Below are positions 9,001 to 16,392 of a stretch of DNA of 35,095 nt, one piece after another; position 1 is the stretch's first letter; every line of letters starts with the position of its first letter. Source of the stretch: Elusimicrobiota bacterium (lineage in GTDB: Bacteria; Elusimicrobiota; Elusimicrobia; UBA1565; UBA9628); NCBI GenBank assembly GCA_016191335.1, contig JACPOW010000124.1:1-35095 (forward strand). The letters run 5' to 3'. The notes below the pieces were generated by a model. The model did no database searches, had not been told where the DNA came from, and saw nothing but the letters and a program-made list of their open reading frames with translations. The translations under genes were made by a program, and so were the position numbers.

Positions 9001-9591
9001 GCCAGCGGCAAGAACGTGAAGGTGCTGGTCCTCGACACCGAGGTCTACTCCAACACCGGCGGCCAGAAGTCGAAGTCCACGCCGCGCGGCGCGGTGGCCA
9101 AGTTCAGCAGCGGCGGCAACCCCGCCGCGAAGAAGGACCTCGGCCTCATGGCCATGTCCTACGGCAACATCTACGTGGCCTCGGTCGCCATGGGCGCCCG
9201 CGACGAGCAGACCCTCAAGACCTTCCTCGAGGCCGAGGCCTACGACGGCCCCGCGCTCATCATCGCCTACAGCCACTGCATCGCCCACGGCATCGACATG
9301 CGCACCGCCAACCAGAACCAGAAGGCCGCGGCCGACACCGGCAAGCTGATCCTGTACCGCTACTCCCCCGACCGGGCCAAGGCCGGCGAGGCGCCGCTCA
9401 TCCTCGACTCCACGCCGACGCGGCCCGCCGGGCTCGGGGCCTATCTCGCCAGCGAGAACCGCTTCCAGATGCTCGCCAAGAGCAAGCCCGAGGAGGCCAA
9501 GGCCCTCTTCGACATGGCCCAGCAGGACGCCGCGACGCGCTGGGAGCTCTACGAATACCTCTCGCAGCGCAAGCCGCGGGCGGAGGCCTGA
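6043..9591 (+). CDS. nifJ: pyruvate:ferredoxin (flavodoxin) oxidoreductase
   Basis: A 1182-residue single-chain PFOR, close to the usual ~1,170-1,200. It converts pyruvate + CoA + oxidised ferredoxin to acetyl-CoA + CO2 + reduced ferredoxin in the cytoplasm. In order: the pyruvate-binding N-terminal domain (IYPITPSSAMGEWAD), the CoA-side domain II, the gamma/EKR region around 430-640, a two-[4Fe-4S] ferredoxin domain (CIQCAKC...CP from residue 690; CTGCGICVDVC from 746), and the thiamine-diphosphate domain with CAGCGE (820-823), the GDGWAYDIGYGG motif and TEVYSNTGGQKSKSTP. Cysteines for the third cluster include those at 820/823 and the one in SHCIAHG. No strong promoter is visible in the 60-bp upstream gap. 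The stop codon overlaps the ribosome binding site of the next gene, so the two are coupled. Confidence 0.98.
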   Translation: MPTIPHEIVDANQAVSDVAYRLSEVVAIYPITPSSAMGEWADQWASEGRKNLWGDVPSVMEMQSEGGAAGAIHGALQHGSLATTFTASQGLLLMIPNMYKIAGELTPAVFHIAARSLATHALSIFGDHGDVMAARATGWAMLCSNSVQEASDLALVAHAATLEARVPFMHFFDGFRTSHEINKILTLPDETVRAMIDESLVEAQRGRGLSPDRPVLRGTAQNPDVFFQSREAANSFYAAVPGLVQKTMDKLATLTGRAYKVYEYHGAPDAERVAVVMGSGAETLHATVDALNASGAKVGVLKVRLYRPFDAALFCAALPKSVKSVAVLDRTKEPGSAGEPLFLDAVASLKRGGREGLRVIGGIYGLSSKEFTPAMAKAVFDELAKPAPKPRFTVGIEDDVTFLSLSYDADWSIEGDEVVRAVFYGLGSDGTVGANKNTIHIIGDHTESFVQAYFVYDSKKSGAMTVSHLRFGPKQIRAPYLIEKTNFLGCHQTSFVGRYKMLRMLAPGGVFLLNTAAGPLAAWETLPKEDQEEIKAKKLRFFVIDAYKVARENGLGGRINTVMQACFFSISGVLPKEQAVEAIRESIREAYGKKSEELVNKNLKAVEESLKNLHQVVIPAGGHVHAALVPPVAPGAPDWVRSVLGPICAGEGDRLPVSAMPVDGTFPTATAQWEKRGLAQEVPVWDESVCIQCAKCVIVCPHGVIRPKVYMPAELTGAPPTFKSCDPKDREWKGMKYTLQVSVEDCTGCGICVDVCPARNKSETKLKAINMRPAAPLVEAERKNWEFFLELPEVDRRLLKSGSIRHEQFQRPLFEFSGACAGCGETPYLKLLSQLYGDRLLIANATGCSSIYGGNLPTTPWAKNEEGRGPAWANSLFEDNAEFGLGMRLSADHQTGAARDLLKSMEGVVGPELARSILDASQKDEADIYDQRERVAELKKKLAGLKDPKARRLLGVADNLTRKSVWIVGGDGWAYDIGYGGLDHVLASGKNVKVLVLDTEVYSNTGGQKSKSTPRGAVAKFSSGGNPAAKKDLGLMAMSYGNIYVASVAMGARDEQTLKTFLEAEAYDGPALIIAYSHCIAHGIDMRTANQNQKAAADTGKLILYRYSPDRAKAGEAPLILDSTPTRPAGLGAYLASENRFQMLAKSKPEEAKALFDMAQQDAATRWELYEYLSQRKPRAEA

Positions 9592-9595
9592 GGAG
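9590..9595 (+). promoter_or_regulatory. Shine-Dalgarno GAGGAG deciding the start of the DHOD-like gene
   Basis: GAGGAG overlaps the nifJ stop codon. It abuts the ATG at 9596 with zero spacing but stands 6 nt from the in-frame ATG at 9602, so the second ATG is the better start. Confidence 0.7.
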
Positions 9596-9601
9596 ATGAC
9601 C

Positions 9602-10597
9602 ATGGACCTGAGCACCACCTACCTGGGCCTGAAGCTGCGCACGCCGCTCGTGGTCTCCGCGAGCCCCCTCTCCGAGACCCTCGACGGCATCCGCCGCATG
9701 GAGGACGCCGGCGCGTCGGCCGTCGTGCTGAGCTCGCTCTTCGAGGAGCAGCTGACGCGCGACCGCGACGAGCTCATCACGCGCCTGACCGACAACACCA
9801 ACGCCTTCTCCGAGGCGCAGAGCTTCTTTCCCGCCGTCGGCTCCTTCCACTGGGGCCCGGAGAGCTACCTCAACCACATCCGCAAGGCGAAGGCCGCCGC
9901 GAAGCTGCCGATCATCGCCAGCCTCAACGGGACCTCCCTGGGAGGGTGGACGAGCTACGCCAAGGACATCCAAAGCGCCGGAGCGGACGCCCTCGAACTC
10001 AATATTTACTACATACCCACCGACCCCTCGGTGACCGGCGAGACGGTCGAGCAGACCCACGTGGACATCCTCACCGCGGTGCGCTCGGTCGTGTCCATAC
10101 CCGTCGCCGTCAAGCTCGCCCCCTTCTTCAGCAACATGGCGAGCATGGCCAAGCGGCTCGACGACGCGGGCGCGCGCGGCCTCGTCCTCTTCAACCGTTT
10201 TTATCAGCCCGACTTCGACCTGGAGAAGCTCGAGGTGCGCCCCAACCTCCTCCTCAGCACGCCTCAGGCCCTGCGCCTGCCCCTGCACTGGACCGCGGTG
10301 CTCTCCGGCCGCATCAAGGCCGACCTCGCCGCGACGAGCGGCATCCACACCGCGATGGACTCGCTGAAGCTCCTCATGGCCGGCGCCACGACGACGATGC
10401 TGTGCTCCGCGCTGTACAAGTTCGGCATCGACCACATCCGGACCATCGAGGGCGAGCTCGTGCGCTGGATGACCGAGCGCGAGTACAAGTCCGTCTCCCA
10501 GTTGCGCGGCAGCATGAGCCAGCGCAACTGCGCCGACCCCAGCGCCTTCGAGCGCCAGCAGTACATCCGCACCCTCACGACCTACAAAGGCCTATAA
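9602..10597 (+). CDS. dihydroorotate-dehydrogenase-like flavoprotein (nifJ-associated)
   Basis: A 331-residue FMN-binding TIM barrel of the dihydroorotate dehydrogenase-like family commonly found beside nifJ. Family features are LGLKLRTPLVVSASPL at the N-terminus, IIASLNGTSLGGW, ADALELNIYYIP, VAVKLAPFF, and the phosphate-binding end region SGIHTAMDSLKLLMAGA. In real PyrD the segment after ELN reads SCPN-like and an active-site Cys or Ser is supplied nearby; here it is IYYIP and no candidate Cys is present there, so pyrimidine synthesis is unlikely. Coupling to nifJ suggests a redox role in ferredoxin or pyruvate metabolism, but its substrate is unknown. The ATG at 9602 fits the ribosome binding site better than the one at 9596. 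It is followed at once by repeat element A. Confidence 0.88.
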   Translation: MDLSTTYLGLKLRTPLVVSASPLSETLDGIRRMEDAGASAVVLSSLFEEQLTRDRDELITRLTDNTNAFSEAQSFFPAVGSFHWGPESYLNHIRKAKAAAKLPIIASLNGTSLGGWTSYAKDIQSAGADALELNIYYIPTDPSVTGETVEQTHVDILTAVRSVVSIPVAVKLAPFFSNMASMAKRLDDAGARGLVLFNRFYQPDFDLEKLEVRPNLLLSTPQALRLPLHWTAVLSGRIKADLAATSGIHTAMDSLKLLMAGATTTMLCSALYKFGIDHIRTIEGELVRWMTEREYKSVSQLRGSMSQRNCADPSAFERQQYIRTLTTYKGL

Positions 10598-10598
10598 C

Positions 10599-10636
10599 GG
10601 GGTCAGACCTCCCGTTGTTGCGTTGTCGGGGTCAGG
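10599..10636 (+). repeat. dispersed repeat, copy A (GGGGTCAGACC family)
   Basis: Two copies of a GGGGTCAGR unit flank a short spacer containing CCCGTTGTTGCGTTGT. The element starts one base after the TAA of the DHOD-like gene and contains the stop codon of the convergent Usp-like gene. It matches the reverse complement of copy B (14704-14743) with one substitution and one extra base over ~36 positions. Confidence 0.85.
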
Positions 10637-10889
10637 ACAGGATATGGGTGATGCGCCGCCGGGCGGCGAAGCGCTTCACGGCTTCGGCGGGCTCGTCGGA
10701 CTTGAGATGCCACGCGGTCGGATGCTCGCATAACGGCCCGTTCCAATCCGCGGGATAGAGATGGACGACGCTGAGCGGCGCATTCAGCTCCTCCGAAAGC
10801 CGAGCCGCTTCCGCCAGCACCTCGGCGGCCTTCCGCTCATCAGGAGTCAGGCAGGCCAGGATGGCGTGCTCGCCGTAAGGGATCTCCAT
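10632..10889 (-). CDS. Usp-like fragment resembling the KdpD Usp domain, cut short by repeat A
   Basis: An 85-residue ORF with the first part of a universal-stress-protein fold: strand HAILACLT, a long helix (ERKAAEVLAEAARLSEELNA), strand PLSVVHLY, then EPAEAVKRFAARRRITHIL. The last stretch closely resembles the Usp domain inside KdpD kinases. A complete Usp domain has ~140 residues; this one stops just where the next glycine-containing loop should begin, and its TGA lies within the repeat element. It may be a gene truncated by the repeat. It follows kdpE by 92 bp with a hairpin between. The function, if any, could be ATP or cyclic-dinucleotide sensing for the neighbouring kinase, which lacks this domain; that is inference. 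Confidence 0.6.
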   Translation of the reverse strand: MEIPYGEHAILACLTPDERKAAEVLAEAARLSEELNAPLSVVHLYPADWNGPLCEHPTAWHLKSDEPAEAVKRFAARRRITHILS

Positions 10890-10954
10890 GCCGTCATGGT
10901 AGCCCGGAACGCCGTTTCGGCTCCATTGCGAGCCCGTTATCGCGGCGTTATCGG

Positions 10955-10976
10955 CGGCTATCCTCAAGGATAGCCG
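10955..10976 (-). terminator. perfect 9-bp stem-loop after kdpE
   Basis: CGGCTATCC and GGATAGCCG pair perfectly around a 4-base loop, 5 nt beyond the kdpE stop codon. No run of U follows in the minus-strand direction, so it may be an attenuator or RNA-stabilising hairpin rather than a classical intrinsic terminator. Confidence 0.5.
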
Positions 10977-10981
10977 GAACC

Positions 10982-11676
<695 letters not shown>

Positions 11677-11680
<4 letters not shown>

Positions 11681-12696
11681 CTGGCGTTCCCTCTCGGCAG
11701 GGTCAGAAGGAAGATGGCCCCGCCGCCGGGACGGTTCTCGGCGCGGATCGTCCCGCCGTGCGCCTCGACCACCGCCTTGCAGATCGCCAGGCCGAGGCCG
11801 GCGCCCGGGGCGGCGCTCGCGCGGTAGAACTTCTCGAAGACGCGCTCGAGCTCGTCGGGCTTGAGGCCCGGCCCGCGGTCGGCGAAGGAGACCTCGAGGC
11901 CGTCCATGCGCTCGCGCGCGGAGATGTCGAGCGGCGCGTCCGGGGCGTGGCGCACGGCGTTCTCGATGAGGTTGACGAACACGAGCTCCATCAGGACGGG
12001 GTCCACCGGGACCAACGGCAGGTTCTCCGGGAGGTCCGTCCCGACGAACCTTCCCGCGAGGAGCTTCTCCGTCCGCTCGAGGGCGGTGCCGATCACGTCC
12101 TCGATCGGATAGAGCTCCTTCTTGAGGGCGGCGCCCGACTCGAGGCGGGTCGTCTCGATGAGGTTGTGCACGAGGCGCGTCAGGCGGTCGGCCTCGTCGC
12201 GGATGTTGACGAGGAGGTCCTTCGACGAGGCGCCCCCGCCGGGGGGCGCCTGGAGCAAGGTGCTCGCCGAGCCGATGATGGCCGCCAGGGGCGTGCGCAG
12301 CTCATGGGAGACGGCGCTGAGCAAAGAGCTGCGCAGGCGCTCGGTCTCGGCCACGACCTCGGCGCGCTTGGCCGCCTCCGCTTGGGTCCGGACGCGCACG
12401 GCGAGGTGGCTGATGATCAGGGCCACGGCGAACATCACGACGAAGGTGACCACGTACTGGGAATGCTCCACATGGAGCGTGAAGCGCGGCGGGACGAAGA
12501 AGAAGTTGAAGCACGCCACGCCCAGCAGGGAGGAGAAAAGGGCCGGGCCGCGCCTGCCGCGCAGGGCGACGACCAAGGTCCCGAGGAGGTAGACCATGAC
12601 GAGGTCGTTGAGCGCCAGCACCTCGAACAGAGCGAAGCACGCGGCCGTGCAGAGGGCCGCGACGGCCGCCGCGACGGCGTAGCCTTGGACCATCAT
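11677..12696 (-). CDS. kdpD: KdpD-like sensor histidine kinase lacking the KdpD and Usp input domains
   Basis: A 339-residue kinase. Residues 1-100 form the four-helix DUF4118 membrane domain typical of KdpD (FNFFFVPPRFTLHVEHSQYV followed by a hydrophobic helix). Next come HisKA with phospho-His131 (SAVSHELRTPLAA) and HATPase_c (N box NLIENAVRHAP, DRGPGL, GAGLGLAICK). Classical KdpD is about 900 residues; the N-terminal P-loop KdpD domain, the Usp domain and the GAF domain are all absent, while a KdpD-type Usp piece appears as a separate ORF downstream. Two adjacent ATGs start the gene 12 nt after the transporter stop. It should phosphorylate the KdpE-like regulator; whether it senses K+, osmolarity or something else is unknown. 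Confidence 0.92.
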
Positions 12697-12708
12697 GGCG
12701 CTATGGTA

Positions 12709-14658
12709 TCAGTAAACCCGCACCGGCAGCACGACGACCTGCACCCCGTTGAACTGCAGGCGGCGCTGGATCGCGTTGGCCGTCTCGCTGTGCAGGATGG
12801 GCTGGTACCAGCGCTCTTCCTTGAAGATGAGCTTGCCGGTGAACACGATCATGCGCGGGAACTCCCGGGACAGCTCGATGATCGCCTTCTCCAGGGTCTC
12901 GATCGTCTCCGTGCCGAGCTTGAAGCGGGAGTCGGCCTCGAGGCCGTGCTGGCGGCTCCAGGCGACGTAGTCCGCCAGGTGCGCGCGCTTCTCCGCCTCG
13001 AGCTGGCCGACCGCCTCGCTGCCCTTGAAGTTGCCGGAATCCAGCACGCCGACCGAGACGAAGACGAAGTTCTTGAAGTAGCCGGGGAGCAGGCGCTGGA
13101 TGGCGAGGATGTGGTGCAGGCCGTAGCCGGAGAAGTCCGAGACGGTGAGCACCGCGGTCGGAGCCTTGGGGTCGAGCTCGCTCGGGCCGGCCTTCTCGCC
13201 GACGAGCGGAGACGCCTCGAGGATCTGCTGGAGGCCCTTCAGGCTGGCGCCGACCTCCCGGTAGTGGCGGCGGATCCAGAAGCACAGGAGGATGGTCAAG
13301 GTCGTGATGACGGCGGTGACCCAGCCTCCCTCGAGGAACTTCTCGAACAAGGTGACACAGAGGATGCTGACGCACATCACCAGGCCGACGGAGTGGATGG
13401 CGAGCGGCAGACGCCAGCGCGCGACCGTACCTCGATGGGAGAGCCAGTACCTCGACATCCCGAGCTCGGTCAAGGAGAATGTCAGGAACACGTTGATCGA
13501 GTACATCACGACGAGGGTCGTGATGTTCCCCTTCGTGTAGATCAAGGTCCCCATCGCGGCGGCGCCCATCAGGAACACGCCGTTCTGAGTGACGAGCCGG
13601 TCGGAGAGCTGGGAGAAGCTGTGCGGCACCCAGGAGTCCAGCGCCATGTTGGAGAGGACGCGCGGCCCGTCGAGGAAGCCGGCTTGGGCCGCGACGAGGA
13701 GCAAGGCCGCCTCGGAGAACAAGGTCGCGACGATCATGACCCGGCCGATCGTCCCCCAGCCGCCGTACAGGTTCTCGAGCAGGACGGCGTTCATGGTCTT
13801 TCCCGCCTCGGGGACGGCGTTGACCAGCAGGTAGCCGAGCAGGATGCCGCCGGCGGTGAAGGCGAGCGAGGTGGACATCAGGAGCATGGTCCGCTTGCCG
13901 GTCTGCACCCGCGGCTCGCGCAGCATGCCGACCCCGTTGGAGACCGCCTCGATGCCGGTGTAGGTGCCGCCGCCCATCGAGTAGGCGCGCAGGAGGATGA
14001 AGGCCACCGGGGCGAAGCCGAGCGTCGAGACGGACGCGCGCAGGTCAGTCCCGGCGCCGTGGAACACCTCGGGCAGGACCGGCAAATGGCTGAACACCGC
14101 GTAGAGGATCATGCCGACGTGGGAGATCACGAAGAACATGAAGATAGGCGCCAGGAAGGTTACCGATTCCTTCACCCCCCGCAGGTTCAACACGAGCAGC
14201 AGGAGCAGGGCCAGGGCCGCCGCGAGCAATTTGGTCCCCAGCCAATGGGGCGGAAGGAAGGAGTACAGCGCGTCGCAGGCGGAGGCGACCGACACCGAGA
14301 TGGTCAGAACGTAGTCGACGAGCAAGGCGCAGCCGGAGACGACGCCCGCCCTCTCCCCCAGCAGCTTCGTCGCGACGAGATAGCCGCCGCCGCCGCCCGG
14401 GAAATGCTCGATGAGGTTCGAGTAGGCGATGGAGATGACGAAGATCGTCACCGCGGTCATGACGACGAGCAGCAAGGCCAGATGGGTGTGGGAGCCCAGC
14501 GCGCGATAGGCCTCGTCGGGGCCGTAGGCCGAGGAGGACAAGCCGTCGGCTCCCAGGCCCACCCAGGCCAGGAATGCGGCCAAAGAGATCTTGTGGAAGA
14601 CGTCCGGGTCGCGGATGTCGCGCGGCTTGCCCAGCAGGAGCTTCTTGACTCGGTCCAT
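12709..14658 (-). CDS. KimA/YdaO-type potassium transporter (APC superfamily)
   Basis: A 649-residue membrane protein of the APC/KUP superfamily with about 12 membrane helices followed by a soluble C-terminal region of ~200 residues. The N-terminal FLAWVGLGADGLSSSAYG corresponds to the SSDALSSVAYG-type signature of KimA/YdaO; IEHFPGGGGGYLVATKLLG and YSMGGGTYTGIEAVSNG follow. KimA is a high-affinity, proton-coupled K+ importer controlled by c-di-AMP in Firmicutes. The K+ substrate here rests on that homology plus the adjacent KdpDE genes; related proteins are often annotated as amino-acid permeases. It is the first gene of the module. A TATAAT at 14694-14699 adjoins repeat B, and TATCGT lies 6 nt before the ATG. 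Confidence 0.82.
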   Translation of the reverse strand: MDRVKKLLLGKPRDIRDPDVFHKISLAAFLAWVGLGADGLSSSAYGPDEAYRALGSHTHLALLLVVMTAVTIFVISIAYSNLIEHFPGGGGGYLVATKLLGERAGVVSGCALLVDYVLTISVSVASACDALYSFLPPHWLGTKLLAAALALLLLLVLNLRGVKESVTFLAPIFMFFVISHVGMILYAVFSHLPVLPEVFHGAGTDLRASVSTLGFAPVAFILLRAYSMGGGTYTGIEAVSNGVGMLREPRVQTGKRTMLLMSTSLAFTAGGILLGYLLVNAVPEAGKTMNAVLLENLYGGWGTIGRVMIVATLFSEAALLLVAAQAGFLDGPRVLSNMALDSWVPHSFSQLSDRLVTQNGVFLMGAAAMGTLIYTKGNITTLVVMYSINVFLTFSLTELGMSRYWLSHRGTVARWRLPLAIHSVGLVMCVSILCVTLFEKFLEGGWVTAVITTLTILLCFWIRRHYREVGASLKGLQQILEASPLVGEKAGPSELDPKAPTAVLTVSDFSGYGLHHILAIQRLLPGYFKNFVFVSVGVLDSGNFKGSEAVGQLEAEKRAHLADYVAWSRQHGLEADSRFKLGTETIETLEKAIIELSREFPRMIVFTGKLIFKEERWYQPILHSETANAIQRRLQFNGVQVVVLPVRVY

Positions 14659-14693
14659 GCCCTCACGATAGCTCCCGGAGGCGTTATGAATCC

Positions 14694-14699
14694 ATTATA
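14694..14699 (-). promoter_or_regulatory. candidate -10 box (TATAAT) upstream of the KimA-type gene
   Basis: A perfect TATAAT on the minus strand, 35 nt before the start codon. Its -35 region would fall inside repeat B, whose TTGCGT lies 19 nt away, slightly too far. A second weak box, TATCGT at 14665-14670, ends 6 nt before the ATG. Confidence 0.4.
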
Positions 14700-14703
14700 A
14701 GGC

Positions 14704-14743
14704 GGGTCTGACCCCACAACGCAACAGCGGGAGGTCTGACCCC
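14704..14743 (-). repeat. dispersed repeat, copy B, inverted relative to copy A
   Basis: Two GGTCTGACCCC units flank a spacer containing AACGCAACA. Its reverse complement matches copy A almost base for base. It lies between the KimA-type gene's upstream region and tRNA-Leu, so the two copies bracket the whole potassium module in opposite orientation. Confidence 0.85.
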
Positions 14744-14766
14744 AATTTTGATAAGATGACCTCGTA

Positions 14767-14849
14767 GGCGGCGTGGCGGAATGGCAGACGCAATCGACTC
14801 AAAATCGATCGGGTTCACGCCCTTGTGGGTTCGAGTCCCACCGCCGCTA
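14767..14849 (+). tRNA. tRNA-Leu(CAA)
   Basis: An 83-nt class II tRNA. The acceptor 5' strand GGCGGCG pairs with CGCCGCT (one G-U pair at the end) with discriminator A. The D-arm is of the TGGCGGAATGGCAGACGC type, the anticodon stem ATCGA/TCGAT encloses loop CTCAAAA with anticodon CAA (reads UUG), a long variable arm follows, and the T-arm is GTGGG-TTCGAGT-CCCAC. CCA is not encoded. It fits tRNA-Leu specifically through the D-arm and the long variable arm. UUG also serves as a start codon for several genes here, but this elongator is unrelated to that. Confidence 0.96.
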
Positions 14850-14860
14850 CGATTTCCCCC

Positions 14861-15532
14861 ATGAGAAGCCCCCTGACCTTCGCGCTCGCCGCCGTGGCGG
14901 CCCTGGCCGCCGCCCCGCTGCTCGCGGCGCCGCGCAATTGCCCCAACGGCCTGCCGCCCGCCCTCTCCGGGGACCTTTTCGTCCCGGTCGAGTGCTCGAC
15001 CGGGACCAAGCCGGCGCCCCTCCTCCCCGGCCTGCCGGTCGTCCCGCCGGGCAAGGACGCCAAGGCCGACCTGAAGGACCTCGACGGGCGCTGGGAGGGC
15101 TCCTTGATCCACGCCCTCGGCCGCTACGAGCTCCTGCTGACGGTCAAGACGGGCTGGGGCGGCAAGACCTCCCTGACCTTGGACCTCAAGGAGCTGCAGT
15201 TCCGGGACCGCCTGACCGACACCCTCTCTTTGGTCCCGGGCAAGCCGCGCGGCGTCTACGAGGCCGCGCTGACCACGACCTTGGCCCCGGAGGCCTCGCT
15301 CAAGGGCGGCGCGATCGTGGGCACGGCCGTGCCGCCGGAGACCCCGGACGGCAAGCCGGCCGCGCCCGACCGGCAGATCGACCTGACCTTCGCCAACGGC
15401 GCCGTCCACCGCGCCTACTTCGCCCTCAAGGACAAGTCGACGCTGCGCGTGCGCGCGTTCTCCGGCGTGCCCGGCGCGCCGCTTCAGAAGTTCGAAGTCG
15501 AGCTGACGAAGACGAAGCGCGAAGCGCTTTGA
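14861..15532 (+). CDS. secreted protein of unknown function
   Basis: A 223-residue protein with a clear signal peptide (MRSPLTFALAAVAALAAAPL, cleavage near LLAAP). The mature part contains two Cys near the N-terminus (CPNG and VECSTG, possibly a disulfide) and a central region of alternating hydrophobic strands (YELLLTVKTGWGGKTSLTL, DRQIDLTFANGAVHRAYFAL) suggesting an all-beta, lipocalin-like or jelly-roll fold. I recognise no family. The ATG at 14861 is chosen because earlier in-frame starts lie inside the tRNA and the signal peptide begins here. It starts 11 nt after the tRNA, without a visible ribosome binding site, so it may be transcribed through the tRNA. The next secreted protein overlaps its stop by TTGA. 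Confidence 0.75.
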   Translation: MRSPLTFALAAVAALAAAPLLAAPRNCPNGLPPALSGDLFVPVECSTGTKPAPLLPGLPVVPPGKDAKADLKDLDGRWEGSLIHALGRYELLLTVKTGWGGKTSLTLDLKELQFRDRLTDTLSLVPGKPRGVYEAALTTTLAPEASLKGGAIVGTAVPPETPDGKPAAPDRQIDLTFANGAVHRAYFALKDKSTLRVRAFSGVPGAPLQKFEVELTKTKREAL

Positions 15533-16386
15533 GCCTCCGCGCGGCCGTGCTCCTCGCGGCGCTCGCCGCCCCCTCCCTCCGGGCCGCCCCCGCCGCGCCC
15601 GCGGCCTGCCCTCCGGGCAAGCTCCTGCCCGAGTGCCGCGTCGTCAGCTACTACGGTAACCCCCTCTCGAAGAAGATGGGCATACTCGGGGAGCTCCCGG
15701 TCGAGCAGATGCTGGCCCGCCTCGAGGCCCAGGCCGAGGAATGGCGCCGGGCCGACCCCGCCACGCCGGTCCTCCCCGCCCTCGAGCTGGTCGCCACCGT
15801 GGCCTCCCCCACGCCCGGCCCCGACGGCCGCTACAACAACCGCATGCCCGACGCGCTCATCGAGAAGGTCATCGGCTGGGCCGCGCGGCGGGGCTGGCTC
15901 GTGATCCTCGACGTCCAGATCGGACACAGCACCGTGAGGGCGGAGGTGGAGCGGCTGACACCGTTCCTCGAGCGCCCCCACGTGCACCTGGCCCTCGACC
16001 CGGAGTTCGACATGCCGCGGGGGATCCGCCCGGGCAAAAGGATCGGCACGAGCGACGGCGAGGACGTCAACGTCGCGTCCATCCTGCTCTCCACGATCGC
16101 GGCGCGGGGCGGCCTGCCTCCGAAGCTGCTGATCGTGCACCGCTTCACCGAGCCGATGCTCATGCGGCGGGAGCGCATCCGCCTCGACCCCCGCGTGCAG
16201 ATCGCCGTCGTGATGGACGGCTTCGGGACGCCCGCGCTCAAGCGCAAGGTCTACCGCGTCACGGTGAGGAACGAGCCCGTCCAGCACGCCGGGATCAAGC
16301 TCTTCTACAAGAACGACAAGCCGCTGATGTCGCCGGCGGAGACGCTCAAGCTCGTGCCCCCGCCCCTCGTCGTCATCTACCAGTAG
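15529..16386 (+). CDS. conserved secreted protein, probable TIM-barrel/glycosidase-like fold
   Basis: A 285-residue protein with a signal peptide (SLRAAVLLAALAAPSLRAA). The mature part shows well-spaced, clearly conserved-looking blocks: RVVSYYGNPLSKKMGILGEL, LELVATVASPTPGPDGRYNN, GWLVILDVQIGHS, HVHLALDPEFDMP, IGTSDGEDVN, KLLIVHRFTEPML, VVMDGFG. The run of strand-ending acidic residues (LD, LDPEFD, MDG) resembles glycoside hydrolase-like TIM barrels, and I recall similar unnamed secreted proteins in actinobacteria. Catalytic function is not established. The start is the TTG at 15529 overlapping the upstream TGA (TTGA), which places the signal peptide at the N-terminus; no ATG would. Co-expression with the preceding secreted protein is likely. 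Confidence 0.78.
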   Translation: MSLRAAVLLAALAAPSLRAAPAAPAACPPGKLLPECRVVSYYGNPLSKKMGILGELPVEQMLARLEAQAEEWRRADPATPVLPALELVATVASPTPGPDGRYNNRMPDALIEKVIGWAARRGWLVILDVQIGHSTVRAEVERLTPFLERPHVHLALDPEFDMPRGIRPGKRIGTSDGEDVNVASILLSTIAARGGLPPKLLIVHRFTEPMLMRRERIRLDPRVQIAVVMDGFGTPALKRKVYRVTVRNEPVQHAGIKLFYKNDKPLMSPAETLKLVPPPLVVIYQ

Positions 16387-16392
16387 CGCGGC

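Noticed and set aside
7324-9618. 764-residue minus-strand open frame opposite nifJ
   Set aside because: It is the low-complexity mirror of a GC-rich gene (Gly/Val/Leu/Ala/Asp repeats, no domain). nifJ on the plus strand is unambiguous. The same applies to the other long antisense frames opposite alaS, the KimA-type gene, uup and the HD gene.
14773-15528. Plus-strand extension of the second secreted protein upstream to 14773
   Set aside because: It would start inside the tRNA and run out of frame through the preceding secreted gene, with Arg/Pro-rich shadow composition; the TTG at 15529 with a signal peptide is clearly better.
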